Source: Streptomyces xanthii (GTDB lineage Bacteria > Actinomycetota > Actinomycetes > Streptomycetales > Streptomycetaceae). Taken from it: a stretch of 64,000 bases of DNA. Positions 17,731 through 27,600 of this stretch are shown here, in pieces; the stretch's first letter is position 1, and the number at the start of each line of letters is the position of its first letter. The notes under the pieces were generated by a model, which worked only from the letters and a program-made list of their open reading frames with translations, ran no database searches and was not told where the DNA came from. The stretch spans positions 124,001 through 188,000 of the forward strand of contig NZ_CP061281.1 of NCBI RefSeq assembly GCF_014621695.1, given 5' to 3'. The translations under genes were made by a program, and so were the position numbers.

Positions 17731-18141
17731 ATGACTCTCCTGCTGAACGACTCCGCCCGGGCGCTGCTGGATGCGCCGCTCCCCGCCGTCCTGGCCACGG
17801 TCAATCCTGACGGCAGCCCGCAGACCTCGGTGGTCTGGGTCGGCCGCGACGGGGACGACCTGCTCGTCTCCACCGCCGCCGGGCGCCGCAAGGAGCGCAA
17901 TCTGCGCCACGAGCCCCGTGCCAGCGTGACCGTCTACGATCCGGCCGACCCGTTGCGCTACGTCGAGATACGCGGCCTCGCGACGATCACCGAGGACATC
18001 GGCCGGTCTCTGGCGGTCGGCCTCGCCGAACAGTACGAAGGGGCCGGCGCCGGCCAGGAGTACCTCGATCTCCCGGCCGAGGTTGTCCGTGTCGTCATCC
18101 GTATCAGCCCCACCAAGGTGGTCGGCACCGCCGCGGCCTGA
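17731..18141 (+). CDS. PPOX-class F420/FMN-dependent oxidoreductase
   Basis: A 136-aa split-barrel flavin/deazaflavin oxidoreductase (pyridoxamine-5'-phosphate-oxidase-like). Motifs include PAVLATVNPDGSPQTSVVW, RRKERNLRHEPRASVTVYD and RYVEIRGLA, typical of Rv1155/Rv2074-like actinobacterial proteins that use F420 or FMN to reduce unsaturated substrates. It functions as a homodimer in the family. It is convergent with the GntR operon. Confidence 0.88.
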   Translation: MTLLLNDSARALLDAPLPAVLATVNPDGSPQTSVVWVGRDGDDLLVSTAAGRRKERNLRHEPRASVTVYDPADPLRYVEIRGLATITEDIGRSLAVGLAEQYEGAGAGQEYLDLPAEVVRVVIRISPTKVVGTAAA

Positions 18142-18157
18142 CCGGTGCCGTCACCGG

Positions 18158-18190
18158 ACCGCAGGCCCGCGCCTCAGCCGGTCCTGCGGT
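18158..18190. terminator. Possible convergent terminator hairpin
   Basis: ACCGCAGG (18158-18165) pairs with CCTGCGGT (18183-18190) across a 17-base loop, between genes ending at 18141 and 18233. No T-run follows. Confidence 0.4.
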
Positions 18191-18232
18191 GCCGCCGTAC
18201 CGTACGCCTGCTCCTCACGTGCAGGGCCCTGG

Positions 18233-18604
18233 TCACAGGGCGTCGCGGACCGCGGTCAGGATGTCCTCGGTGTCGGCGCCGAGTGCGCGGGCGGCGGAGG
18301 TGAAGTCCCGGGCCAGCGTGGTGAGTCGGTCGGCATCGTGCGTGTGCGGTTCGGGCGGGAGCGCCGCGACCCGGGTGCCCGCGCCGCGGCGGGTGCGGAT
18401 CAGTTCTGCGGCCTCCAGTTCGCGATAGGCGCGGGCCACGGTGCCCGGTGCCAGGCCGAGGTCGACGGCGAGCTGGCGCACGGTCGGCAGGCGCTCGCCC
18501 TCGCCCAGCCGCCCGGTGCGGATCAGCGCGGCCAGCTGGGCGCGGATCTGCTCGTACGGCGGCACCTGGCTGGTGGTGTCGACGCGGACGGCGGGGTCAC
18601 TCAT
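18233..18604 (-). CDS. GntR family (YtrA-like) transcriptional regulator
   Basis: A 123-aa repressor with a winged HTH of GntR type at about residues 17-85 (YEQIRAQLAALIRTGRLGEG, LPTVRQLAVDLGLAPGTVAR) and only a short C-terminal helix, as in the YtrA subfamily that pairs with membrane or ABC proteins. Its start overlaps the end of the upstream membrane-protein gene (18597) by eight bases, so both are co-translated from one mRNA whose promoter carries two matched operators at 19414 and 19455. Confidence 0.92.
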   Translation of the reverse strand: MSDPAVRVDTTSQVPPYEQIRAQLAALIRTGRLGEGERLPTVRQLAVDLGLAPGTVARAYRELEAAELIRTRRGAGTRVAALPPEPHTHDADRLTTLARDFTSAARALGADTEDILTAVRDAL

Positions 18605-19391
18605 CGTCGAAGGGGGTGTCGTCGGCTGCCTGGTCCTCGACCGCCCGGGGTGCCATCACGGTGACCAGGGACCATCCGAAGGTGAACAGGCTCAGCAGGC
18701 CGAGGGGGCAGACCACCACGATGGTGGCGGCTCCCAGCCGGCCGGCACAGCCTTGCTCCGTCAGCGCGATGACGATCATCAGCACGACGAGCAGCAGCTG
18801 ACTCGACACCAGCAGCCCCCAGGCTCCGGTGATCGCCCACGCCCGGTCGCGGCGCTGCTGATCGCTGCCCGGGCCGTGTGCGATGCGGCGCAGTGCCCAG
18901 AGGCAGACGGGGGTTCCGATCGCGAGGGCGGCGAACATCGGGCCGCTGTAGTACAGGCCGGGCCAGGGGCCGAGGGAGGTCGGGATCCCTTCGCAGGTGA
19001 CGGTGAGGACATGCCCCGCTCCGACCGTCCGGGCGGGGTCGGAGGAGGCGGTGACCGCGCCGATCACCAGCAGGGTGACGAGAGACGCCGCCTGCAGAAG
19101 GAGCAAGGGCGCCATGCGAGGCGGCACTTGGTCTCTGACCAGGCGCGGGGCGACGCTCGCGGTGCGAACCGCTTCCTGGGGGCGCAGGGTCAGCGCGTCG
19201 CCGAGCAGCACACCGCCCACGGCGCACAGGCCGAACGCGGTGATGGCCACCACCAGGGGCATCGTGATGTCGCCGCTCTCCACAGTCACCAACTGCTGCG
19301 CGGCCACGATGCCGATGGCCAGGCCGGACCAGCGGGCGTAGTAGTCGGCGTGGTCGAGGAGCCGGGACTGGAGCGGGGCGGTGTCGAGCAT
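18597..19391 (-). CDS. Multi-pass membrane protein, GntR operon partner
   Basis: A 264-aa integral membrane protein with about six hydrophobic segments (for example ITMPLVVAITAFGLCAVGGVL, LLLLQAASLVTLLVIGAV, LLVSSQLLLVVLMIVIAL). No transporter motif is recognisable. As the first gene of the GntR operon it is probably the main regulated product, perhaps responding to an envelope-active compound; this is inferred from the YtrA-like regulator. Confidence 0.8.
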   Translation of the reverse strand: MLDTAPLQSRLLDHADYYARWSGLAIGIVAAQQLVTVESGDITMPLVVAITAFGLCAVGGVLLGDALTLRPQEAVRTASVAPRLVRDQVPPRMAPLLLLQAASLVTLLVIGAVTASSDPARTVGAGHVLTVTCEGIPTSLGPWPGLYYSGPMFAALAIGTPVCLWALRRIAHGPGSDQQRRDRAWAITGAWGLLVSSQLLLVVLMIVIALTEQGCAGRLGAATIVVVCPLGLLSLFTFGWSLVTVMAPRAVEDQAADDTPFDDE

Positions 19392-19413
19392 GCGGAGATC
19401 CCCTCCAGATCAT

Positions 19414-19437
19414 CTTGTATCAAGTAGGGAGTACAAG
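19414..19437. promoter_or_regulatory. GntR operator 1
   Basis: Pattern CTTGTRTCAAR-N7-TACAAG; here the outer arms extend to a perfect 9-bp inverted repeat, CATCTTGTA ... TACAAGATG (19411-19440). It lies 23 bp upstream of the membrane-protein start and probably overlaps its promoter, giving autorepression. Confidence 0.7.
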
Positions 19438-19454
19438 ATGCCCCGGCTCGGGAT

Positions 19455-19478
19455 CTTGTGTCAAACACTCGCTACAAG
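19455..19478. promoter_or_regulatory. GntR operator 2
   Basis: A second copy of CTTGTRTCAAR-N7-TACAAG, 41 bp (about four helical turns) from the first copy and in the same orientation, matching at all defined positions. Confidence 0.65.
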
Positions 19479-19726
19479 GTGAAGCATGCCGACACAGCCC
19501 CTGAAGCACGGGAGTTGACCCGCACCGGTGCGCGCTTCGCCATTCCTGTTCCGCGATCAGGCCGAGGCTGCCAGGATGCCTGCACGCTTTCGTTCCTGGC
19601 GCGGTCTGGGCTCCCGGGCTCTGCCGCACAGCACATGGTCCGCGTGTCCGTGTGACCCCGTCGGCGTGCGGGGGGCCTCGGTCGCCGGGTCGGAAGCCTG
19701 TTCGTAGGTGTAGGGAGGATGGGTCC

Positions 19727-21736
19727 GTGTTCGTAGGGCGCGAGCGGGAACTGGCCGGGCTGCAGAGCGCGTTGCAGGTCCACCGGCTGGTGACTGTGAC
19801 CGGTGTCGGAGGCGTGGGAAAGTCGCGGCTGGTGCGGCAGGCGGTGGATCTCGGCCTGCTGGGTGAACCGGCGGAAGCGTGCTGGGCGGATCTGTGGCAG
19901 CTGCGCGATGACGAGCTGCTCGCGGCGCTCGTGGCTGATGCGTGCGATCTGTCCGATCACACGCCGAGAATGCCGGTGGACGTGATCTGCAACTGGATCG
20001 GTGACCGCGAACTGCTGCTGGTGCTCGATTCCTGCGAGCATCTGCTGAGCGCGTGCCGGAACCTGGTACGGGTGCTGCTCGAGAAGTGTCCGCGGCTGAG
20101 GATCGTGGCCACCAGCCGCGAACTGTTCCACCTGGAAGAGGAGTTCGTCGCGGTGGTACAGCCGCTGCCGAGCGCCACCGATGCCGCCGAGCTGTTCCTG
20201 CGGCGCGCCACGGAATCGGGCCACGTGCCGGAGCCCGGCGATCTGAACCAGGTCACCGAACTGTGCACGTACCTCGACGGGCTTCCGCTGGCACTGGAAC
20301 TGGCCGCGGGAGCACTGCGGCAGTGCAGCATCGAGGACCTTCTGCAGCGCCCCCGGCACGAGCTGAGCCGGGACGAGGACGAGATACGCCCCATGGGGCC
20401 CCGCCGGCACGACGTGCTGCGGACCGCGCTCGGCTGGAGTCATGAACTGTGCACGCCCGCGGAGCGCCTGCTGTGGGCCCGGCTGTCCATCTTCCACGGG
20501 CACTTCGACGAGACCTCGGCCGTGGCCCTGTGTTCCGGCGGTCCTCTCTCCGCCTTCGACGTGAGCCATGCCCTGGCCGGTCTGCTGGACAAGTCCGTCG
20601 TGAGCATCCGCCGCGGGCGGCTCCTGCTGCTCGACACGGTGCGCGAGTACGGGTACCTGTGGCTCGGCGAGCTCGGCGAGCTGGAGGCGATGGCGAACCG
20701 GCACGCCGAGTACTACCTGACTCAGGCGCAGCAGGCGGACGCCACGTGGACGAGCGCCGAGCAGACCGGCTGGTATCGCACCATCAAGGAGGCGCACCCC
20801 GACCTGTGCGCGGCCCTGGACCACCTGATCGGCCACGACGTCGATGCGGCGCTCGAACTGGCCACCTTGACCGGCTTCTACTGGACCTGCTGCGGACACG
20901 CGCACACCGCGCAGCTCTATCTCTCCCGCACGCTGAAAGCCTGCGACAGTCCGGGGCCGGTTCGGCAACGGGCCGTGTGGGCCCTCGGGTTGACCCATCT
21001 CCTCCAGGGAAATCACGCCACGGGCACGCACCTGGCGCGCCAGTGCCTGGAGAACGCCCGTGAGACCGCGGACGCGACCGCGCTGCTGCGGGCCGCCTAT
21101 CTGCAGGCCATGAGCGACCTGTTGCAGGGCCATGCCCAGGAGAGCCTGGACCTCCTCGAGCACGCCCTGGAGAACGCGAGCGCACACAGCACGGACACGG
21201 AAGAACCCGAGCCCCAGGCCGTGATGATGTGCCGGATGCTGCGCCTGTTCGCCCTCACCGGGCTCGGGGAGTTGAAGGAGAGCCTGGAATCGGCCCAGGC
21301 CCTGCGTTCGGAGTGCGTCGCCATGGGCGAGCACTGGATCCGCTCGTACGCCGACTACCAGATGTGCGTGATCGCACTGCGCGAGCATGACAACGAAGGG
21401 TCCCTGGAGTACGCCCGTTCGATGCTGCACGCGAAGCAGCGGATCGGCGACACCTTCGGCATCGCGCTGGGGCTCGACATGCTGGCCGCGGCCTTCTCCG
21501 CCAACGGTGACGGTCATTCCGCGGCACTCGCGTCCGGCGCCGGCCAGCGGCTGTGGGACGCGGTGGGTCACCCGCAGCGCGGCGCCCCGGACGTGGCGCC
21601 GCTGCGCGAGGCGGGCGAGGACGTGGCGCGCAGGCTCGTGGGTACCGGGACCTACGAGTCGTACCGCAGCGAGGCCGCCCACGCGGACCCCGGCGAGATG
21701 CTCGCCTGGGCGGCCGGTGGTGAATCACCGCTGTAG
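19727..21736 (+). CDS. STAND/AfsR-like NTPase with TPR-like tail, no HTH
   Basis: A 669-aa signal-transduction ATPase. The Walker A motif GVGGVGKS is at 26-33, Walker B LLLVLDSCEHL near 110, and the sensor-like RIVATSRE near 137, followed by the GLPLALELAAG winged-helix landmark of the NB-ARC/LuxR-MalT-AfsR ATPases. From about 330 to 650 it is all helical TPR-like. It has neither the N-terminal SARP domain nor the C-terminal LuxR HTH found in regulators with this core, so it may act through proteins rather than DNA. GTG 19727 follows AGGGAGG. It precedes the ThiF and GNAT genes on the same strand. Confidence 0.85.
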   Translation: MFVGRERELAGLQSALQVHRLVTVTGVGGVGKSRLVRQAVDLGLLGEPAEACWADLWQLRDDELLAALVADACDLSDHTPRMPVDVICNWIGDRELLLVLDSCEHLLSACRNLVRVLLEKCPRLRIVATSRELFHLEEEFVAVVQPLPSATDAAELFLRRATESGHVPEPGDLNQVTELCTYLDGLPLALELAAGALRQCSIEDLLQRPRHELSRDEDEIRPMGPRRHDVLRTALGWSHELCTPAERLLWARLSIFHGHFDETSAVALCSGGPLSAFDVSHALAGLLDKSVVSIRRGRLLLLDTVREYGYLWLGELGELEAMANRHAEYYLTQAQQADATWTSAEQTGWYRTIKEAHPDLCAALDHLIGHDVDAALELATLTGFYWTCCGHAHTAQLYLSRTLKACDSPGPVRQRAVWALGLTHLLQGNHATGTHLARQCLENARETADATALLRAAYLQAMSDLLQGHAQESLDLLEHALENASAHSTDTEEPEPQAVMMCRMLRLFALTGLGELKESLESAQALRSECVAMGEHWIRSYADYQMCVIALREHDNEGSLEYARSMLHAKQRIGDTFGIALGLDMLAAAFSANGDGHSAALASGAGQRLWDAVGHPQRGAPDVAPLREAGEDVARRLVGTGTYESYRSEAAHADPGEMLAWAAGGESPL

Positions 21737-21983
21737 GGCGCGGGCGCGACGCGATCGTACGAGACGACTTTCCTGGGTGATCACCCGTTTGCCGCGTTCG
21801 GTGTGACTTTCGCGCCGTCGCTGCAAAGTGGCCAGAAGCCTTGTGCCGCCTGGCCAAAGTCCGTTTCGACCGCACCTCGCCGCATGGGGGCGCGCGGTAG
21901 TGAAAGCCCGCGCACGAATTCGACAGCGCGCACCCCCTGACGCAACGGGATTCAACGATCGGACGCTGGTAGCTTCCGGCCTC

Positions 21984-23150
21984 ATGATCAATTCGATTCC
22001 CGAGGGTCCGGGTGCCCTGCGGCACCTCATGCCGATGCCGCGGGGGCCGGAGGTCGTCCGCCCCACGCTGCTCCGAGCCTCCGAGGAAGACGACCGCGCC
22101 GCCGTCGACGCCCTGCTCGCCTCCGGGTCCGTACGCGAGCGACATGACCGGATCGACGAGCAGCTCGCCGAGCTGGTGCGCTGCCTGCGCCCGCACGACG
22201 CACTCGCGGGGAGCCGACTGGAGCGCGCTGTGGCGGAGTTCACCGGTGGAGCCGAGCCGAGCCGCTACGGAACCTGGGCGTGGTACCCGTGGTCCGGACG
22301 CCTCGTGCACGTTCTGCCCCGCGAGGAGTTCCGGCGCGTACGCACCGACCGCAACCGCGGCAAGATCGCCATCGCCGAGCAGCAGAGCCTGCTCGCCCGG
22401 CGGATCGGGGTCGTCGGCCTGTCCGTGGGCAACAGCGCCGCCCTCACCTGTGCCATGGAGGGCGTCGCAGGATCGTTCCGCCTGGCCGACTTCGACACAC
22501 TCGGCCTCAGCAACCTCAACCGGCTGCGGGCCGGTGTACACCACTTGGGCCTGCCCAAGACGGTGCTGTGCGCACGACAGATGTACGAGATCGACCCCTA
22601 CCTCGACATCGAGCTCTGGCACGAGGGACTCACCGAGGACACCATCGACGCCTTCTTCGGAGCCCCGGACCGCCCGCTCGACCTGGTGATCGAGGAGTGC
22701 GACACCCCCTGGGTCAAGACCGCCACGCGTGAGCACGCCCGACGGCGCGGTGTCCCGGTCCTGATGGACACCAATGACCGGGGGCTGCTGGACGTCGAGC
22801 GCTTCGACCTCGAGCCGGACCGGCCTCTGTTCCACGGCCGCGGCGGCGACTTGAGCTCCGAGGATGTACGCCGGCTCGCACCTGCCGACGCCCTGGCCTA
22901 CCTGCTGCGCGTCTGCGACGAGAGCCGGCTCAGTCCCGCCATGAAGGACGCCATCGGCCAGATCGGGCACACCCTGTCCAGCTGGCCGCAGCTGGCCAGC
23001 GGGGTGACGCTGGGCGGCGCCCTGGTCACCGACACCGCGCGCCGCATTCTCCTCGGCTCCCCCGTGCCCTCGGGCCGCTACTACGCGGACCTCGAACAGC
23101 TCGTCGGCGCCATCGTCCCCGAACTCGTACCCGCAGGAGCAGCCCGGTGA
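21984..23150 (+). CDS. ThiF/E1-like adenylyltransferase, Rv1355c-like without nitroreductase part
   Basis: A 388-aa protein. After an N-terminal helical region (1-120) comes an E1-type Rossmann domain: IGVVGLSVGN (141-150) in place of the usual GxGxxG, then DFDTLGLSNLNR (169-180), and later IEECDTPWVKTATREHARRR and DTNDRGLLDVERFDLEPDRP. These match the Rv1355c family of mycobacteria, where the same E1-like part is fused to a nitroreductase-like domain; that second domain is missing here. E1-like enzymes adenylate a carboxylate, usually a small carrier protein or peptide C-terminus, but no substrate is visible nearby. Its stop overlaps the next start by four bases. Confidence 0.85.
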   Translation: MINSIPEGPGALRHLMPMPRGPEVVRPTLLRASEEDDRAAVDALLASGSVRERHDRIDEQLAELVRCLRPHDALAGSRLERAVAEFTGGAEPSRYGTWAWYPWSGRLVHVLPREEFRRVRTDRNRGKIAIAEQQSLLARRIGVVGLSVGNSAALTCAMEGVAGSFRLADFDTLGLSNLNRLRAGVHHLGLPKTVLCARQMYEIDPYLDIELWHEGLTEDTIDAFFGAPDRPLDLVIEECDTPWVKTATREHARRRGVPVLMDTNDRGLLDVERFDLEPDRPLFHGRGGDLSSEDVRRLAPADALAYLLRVCDESRLSPAMKDAIGQIGHTLSSWPQLASGVTLGGALVTDTARRILLGSPVPSGRYYADLEQLVGAIVPELVPAGAAR

Positions 23151-23803
23151 ACCACCTGCCCGAACTCCACGGCGAGCACCTGTGGTTGCGCGAACTGCGC
23201 GCCACCGACCTGGCCGCGTTCGAACGCATCCACACCCACCGTGTCCTCACCCGCTACCTCGGTGTCGACCGGATGGACGCCCGTCAGGCCCAGGACGCGT
23301 TCGCGCAGCATCTCGCCCAGCCCTACACCCACCCGCGGCGCAAGCACACCCTGGCCATCTGCCCACCCGGCCAGGACGTCATGGTCGGCACCATGGGCCT
23401 GCTCGTCGAGGAGTACGGCCGCAACGCCATGCTCACCAGCCTGGTCCTGCTCCCCGACGCGCCCGTGCGGGGTCACGGTCACGAGGCGGGGCGCCTCCTG
23501 ATGGCGTACGGATTCGGGCACTTGGGGCTGCATCGCATCTGGGCCGGGCACCGCGCGGATCACACCCGCATGCGCGAGGTGATGCTCGCGGCGGGGCTGC
23601 ATCCCGAGGCCACGCTGCGGGAGCTGTTCCACACCCAGGGCCGGTGGCACGACGTCACCACCTACGCGGCACTGGCGCCCGCATGGACCCGCCAGGCCAC
23701 CCCCTGCGAGCAGGCCATCCTCCGCGGAGCCGCCATCCCCTCCCCTGCCGCCGGCTCCGGCGTCGCACCGGCGCACTCCGCGTTCGCGGCGACCGGCCGG
23801 TGA
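23147..23803 (+). CDS. GNAT N-acetyltransferase (RimJ/RimL-like)
   Basis: A 218-aa GNAT enzyme that would use acetyl-CoA or another acyl-CoA. It shows LRELRATDLAAFERIHTHRV at the N-terminus and a pyrophosphate-loop variant PDAPVRGHGHEAGRLLMAYG near 110, followed by the LHRIWAGHRADHTRMREVMLAAG stretch usual in RimJ-type proteins. The GTG start overlaps the ThiF stop (GTGA), so the two are translationally coupled and probably work on the same substrate. Confidence 0.87.
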   Translation: MNHLPELHGEHLWLRELRATDLAAFERIHTHRVLTRYLGVDRMDARQAQDAFAQHLAQPYTHPRRKHTLAICPPGQDVMVGTMGLLVEEYGRNAMLTSLVLLPDAPVRGHGHEAGRLLMAYGFGHLGLHRIWAGHRADHTRMREVMLAAGLHPEATLRELFHTQGRWHDVTTYAALAPAWTRQATPCEQAILRGAAIPSPAAGSGVAPAHSAFAATGR

Positions 23804-23846
23804 TCCATTCGGCCGGCGCCGACACAGGCGGGTGTGGGCCGCGGCC

Positions 23847-24398
23847 TCAAGAGGTGCTTCGTTCCCCGAGTGGGAACGAAGCCCGTTCCTGCCACTTCGT
23901 GCCGTCGTGCACGATGAGCTCGACCGAGGAGACGCGCGAGGTGACGGGGAGGCCGGCTGTCAGGTCGGCCTCCACGTCCTCCAGGACCGCCTCTTCCTGC
24001 CCTTGGGCGATGGTCAGGTGCGGCACGATCTCGGTGAACCGGCCACCGTACGGCGGGGCCTCCGGCCAGCGCTCCGCGACCGCCTCTGTGAGCTGCCGCA
24101 GCTGCATGTCGGGCTCCGGCACGAGATACGACACTCCCGGCAGCCGTCCACACCTCTCGAAGCGCAGGTCGAAGGCCGGGTGGCTGCCCAGCAGGTCCGC
24201 GAGCGCGGAGTGGACCGACGCGTCGATTCGGCTCTCGTCGAGGAACGGGAAGAGCACGGTGATGTGGGCGGGAACCCCGGCCTGGGCCGAGGGGTCCAGC
24301 CGTTCACGCCATGCGTGGACGGCTGGTTCCGCCTCCGGGATCCGGACGATGAGAGCCGTCTGGCCCGCCTGAAACGCATTACCGCTGTCGTCTGCCAT
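23847..24398 (-). CDS. 2'-5' RNA ligase-like (2H phosphoesterase) protein
   Basis: A 183-aa protein of the 2H phosphoesterase superfamily. Both HxT motifs are present: AHITVLFPFLDES near 45 and PHLTIAQGQEEA near 130. Family members hydrolyse cyclic or 2'-5' phosphodiesters or ligate RNA ends; which applies here is unknown. The ATG at 24398 gives the usual length; an earlier start at 24434 looks unlikely. Confidence 0.87.
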   Translation of the reverse strand: MADDSGNAFQAGQTALIVRIPEAEPAVHAWRERLDPSAQAGVPAHITVLFPFLDESRIDASVHSALADLLGSHPAFDLRFERCGRLPGVSYLVPEPDMQLRQLTEAVAERWPEAPPYGGRFTEIVPHLTIAQGQEEAVLEDVEADLTAGLPVTSRVSSVELIVHDGTKWQERASFPLGERSTS

Positions 24399-24526
24399 AA
24401 CACCGCATGGTGTCACCTCTCCCGCACTCTGCACGCCTGCTTTTCCGGCTGAACGATCAAGACCGATCGCAGGTCAGGCGCACTCGCAGGGGTCCGAGGC
24501 GCCCCTGCGCCCGACGGTCAGCCGTA

Positions 24527-24564
24527 CGCCGGCCGTACCCGGGTTGTCCCAGGTACGGCCGGCG
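24527..24564 (-). terminator. Terminator hairpin after the giant protease gene
   Basis: CGCCGGCCGTACC (24527-24539) and GGTACGGCCGGCG (24552-24564) are perfectly complementary over 13 bp with a 12-base loop, 64 bp downstream of the protease stop. Confidence 0.65.
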
Positions 24565-24627
24565 CTGTTTCACGCAGGTGCTCACTGCGTCGGGGCGGAC
24601 ATGCCGGGTGCATGTCGCGCCGGGCCG

Positions 24628-27600
24628 TCAGCGGTGCAGCTTCAAGCGATGCACGCCGCCGTCGACCGTTCCGACGAAGAGCGTGCGGCCGTCGGCCGTC
24701 GCGGCCAGCTTGGTGGTGTCGGTGTTCTGCAGTCCGCTCGAAATGTTCTCCCACGTCAGGCCGTTGTCGGTACTGCGCAGTACGCCCCGGCCGCCCTGGA
24801 CGAGCCCCGAGTCCTTGGAGCCCTTGGTGGCGGCGTAGAGCGTTCCGCGTACCTGCAGCAGGTCCGAGACGTGGATCGCGAGCGGGCCCGTGTCGGCCGT
24901 GCGGAACGTCCTGCCGTCGTCCGTGCTGACCCGGATCGACGTGCCGCCCACGACCAGGCGCCGGCCGTCGTTCACGATCGCGGAGACGGGGCCGTCGGCG
25001 ACCTTGGTCGTGGTGACGCCGCCGTCGTCCGAGCGGTACAGGCCCGACGCGTTGCCGAGCCAGACGCGCCGAGGATCGCCCGGGTCACCGGCCATGGCGT
25101 CGAAGGCCCTCGCGTGGCGCAGGTTCTTCCAGGTCCTGCCGCCGTCGCGCGTCGTGAACAGGCCCTCGCTCATGAGGCTCTCGTAGCTGATCGCCACCCA
25201 GTCCGGGTCGGCCGGGTGGACGAGGATCGCCTTCGGGATCTCCGACGACGTTCCCCTCACCTCCCAGGTCCGGCCCGCGTCAGCGCTGCGCGAGACCTCG
25301 AAGATGCCGGTCGCGGTGCGCCGGACCTTCCACACCACCCTGGTGTCCTTCGGCGACACCGCCAGGTGCGAGGTCATCCGGCCGGTCCAGCCCTCGCCGC
25401 CGGACTGGCCCCACTCGGGACCCGCCACGGGCAGCGCGGTGCGGTAGGTGCCGCTCACCGTTCCGGCCAGCAGGTGATCGCCGCTGGTCGCGAGCGCGAG
25501 GGTGGTCAGGCCCTGCACACCGATCCGCTTGTAGCCCCTCCCGATGTCCGTGCCCCGGTAGAGACCGTCCTGTTCGCTGGAGACGGTCACCGATCCGTCG
25601 GCCCAGCGGTCGAAGTCCAGCGGGATCGCGGCCTTGGAGGGACCGGGTGCCGGCTGCCAGGTCCTGCCGTGGTCGCGGCTCACCTGTCCGGCGCCGTACA
25701 GCGCACGCAGGTACAGGTCACCGCCGGACGCGGACAGTCCGTGGCCGCCCTCCTCCAGGGGCAGGAGAGTGGACCAGGTACGGCCCTGGTCGTACGAGCC
25801 GCGCACACCCTCGCCAGGCACGTACGTCGCCACGACGGTGGAGTCGGCCGCCAGACCGTGGACGCCCTCGTCCGACGCGTCGAGGATGCGCCGGGCCTCA
25901 CCCGGCTCGCCCTTGCCGACACCGTCGATCCGCCAGACGTCCGTGAAGGTCGCCAGGTACAGGGTGTCGCCGACGAGGGTCGCTTCGCGGACGGATCCGG
26001 TCACGCCCGTGGGCTGCGGGGCCCAGGTGTCGCCCGCGTCCGTGCTGACCATCAGCATGTCGCCGGCCACCGCGACGAGGGTACGGGTCTTCTCGTCCGC
26101 GACGAACACGTCGATGTACGCGTCGGGCACGCCGAGCTTGCGCCAGGTGCGGCCGTTGTCGTCGGTGCGCAGGATCGTGCCCCGGCGGGTCGGGTCGCCG
26201 TTCGAGTTCACGGCGTACCACCAGCGTTCGGGACGGCGTGCGTCGATGACGACCGGTCCGGTGCCGTTGCCGTCGGCGACGGGAAGACGGCCCGCCTGGC
26301 GCCAGGTGGCGCCGCCGTCGGTGGTCAGCCAGGGGGCGGCCTTGCGGTACTGCGTCATGACGGCCTGCTTCGGCCGGGCGGGCGTCAACGCCAAGTCCCC
26401 GGCCTCGCTGTTGGGTCCGACGGGCTCCCAGCGGTCGCCGCGGCTGCTGACGGGGGTGACCTCGAAGGCACTGGTTCCGGTGATCCGCCGGCCGTCGGCG
26501 GTCCTGGCTCGTACGGCCAGCCGGTAGGCGCCGGCCTTCTTCCCCGTCACGTCGGCCTGGTAGTAGCCGGCCCCGTTCTTGGTGGTGGGCAGGGTGAAGG
26601 CCTTGCCGTGGGGCGGGGTGACGGTGAGCCGCGGCGGCGCGTCGAGCGCGGTCGGGGCGGCGATGTGCACGGTGGAGCGGCCGTCGCTCGGATCCGGGGA
26701 CGCCTGGACGACCAGGTGCCGGACCACGAGCAGGTACGGGATCCGCAGGACCGGGCCGCGCGAGGGAGTGGCCGTGATCCGGCCGCTGATCTCGGTGTCG
26801 TCGGCCGGGCGGTCCGCGCGCAGGGTGACGGTGACGGTCGCGGATCCCCCGGCGGGGACGGTGACCTCTGCCGGTGAGAGGGTGGTGGGTCCGGAGCTGC
26901 TGAGCTTGGTGGTCAGCGACTCCTTGCCCGGGTTGGTCAGGCGGACTTTCGCGGTGTCGCCGACGGTCCTGCCCGCGAGGTCGGCGAGTCCGAACGACAC
27001 CGAGGACGGGGATGAGCCGAGTGTGGCCGACGCGGCGGCGGCCACGTCGAGCCGCCCGTTGCCCTGGACGCTGGGTCCGGTGCCGGCGAGCGGCTTCGCT
27101 GACCCGACCAGCGCGGACCGGATCCCGTCGGGGTCCTGGTCCGGGCGCAGTTGACGCAGGAGGGCTGCGGCCCCGGCGACGTGCGGGCTCGCCATCGACG
27201 TGCCCGACATGCGGTAGACACCGGGCTCGTACAGTGTCGAGGGGATCGTGGAGCGGATCTCCACGCCGGGGGCGACCAGGTCGGGCTTGAGGCCGAATCC
27301 GGTGCCGGGCCCGCGGGAGGAGAACGAGGCGATCTCGTCGGTGGAGTCGGTTTCGCGCAGCGTGACCGACACCTTGCCTTCGGCCAGGGCGCGGCTCAGC
27401 GGCTCGTACTGGGTCGCGTCGATGCCCATCACGACCAGTCGGTCCATGCGCAGCGAGTCACCGGAGGCGGCGGTCCCGGACAGGTCGGGCCGCGCGGGGG
27501 TCGCCTGTGCCTCGGCCGTCCCCGGTCCGGCGAGGAACACGGGTCCGCTGTCGGCCCGGCCGCCGCCGAGGACGGCCAGCGCGCCGCGCTTCTCGGCCTC

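Larger units (their letters stand above)
19392..19726. other. Intergenic control region between GntR operon and STAND ATPase
   Basis: This 335-bp region holds the two GntR-type operators described separately and the leader of the STAND gene, with a repeat of TTCGTAGG at 19700-19710 and 19730-19738. No further gene is visible. Confidence 0.5.

Noticed and set aside
19472..21682. Long minus-strand frame opposite the STAND ATPase
   Set aside because: No domains, low-complexity composition; the plus-strand frame has Walker motifs and a ribosome binding site.
19727..21736. LuxR-type transcription factor
   Set aside because: The ATPase and TPR-like parts are similar, but no C-terminal LuxR HTH is present before the stop.
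24544..26877. Long plus-strand frame opposite the protease gene
   Set aside because: Antisense shadow of a well-supported secreted subtilase.
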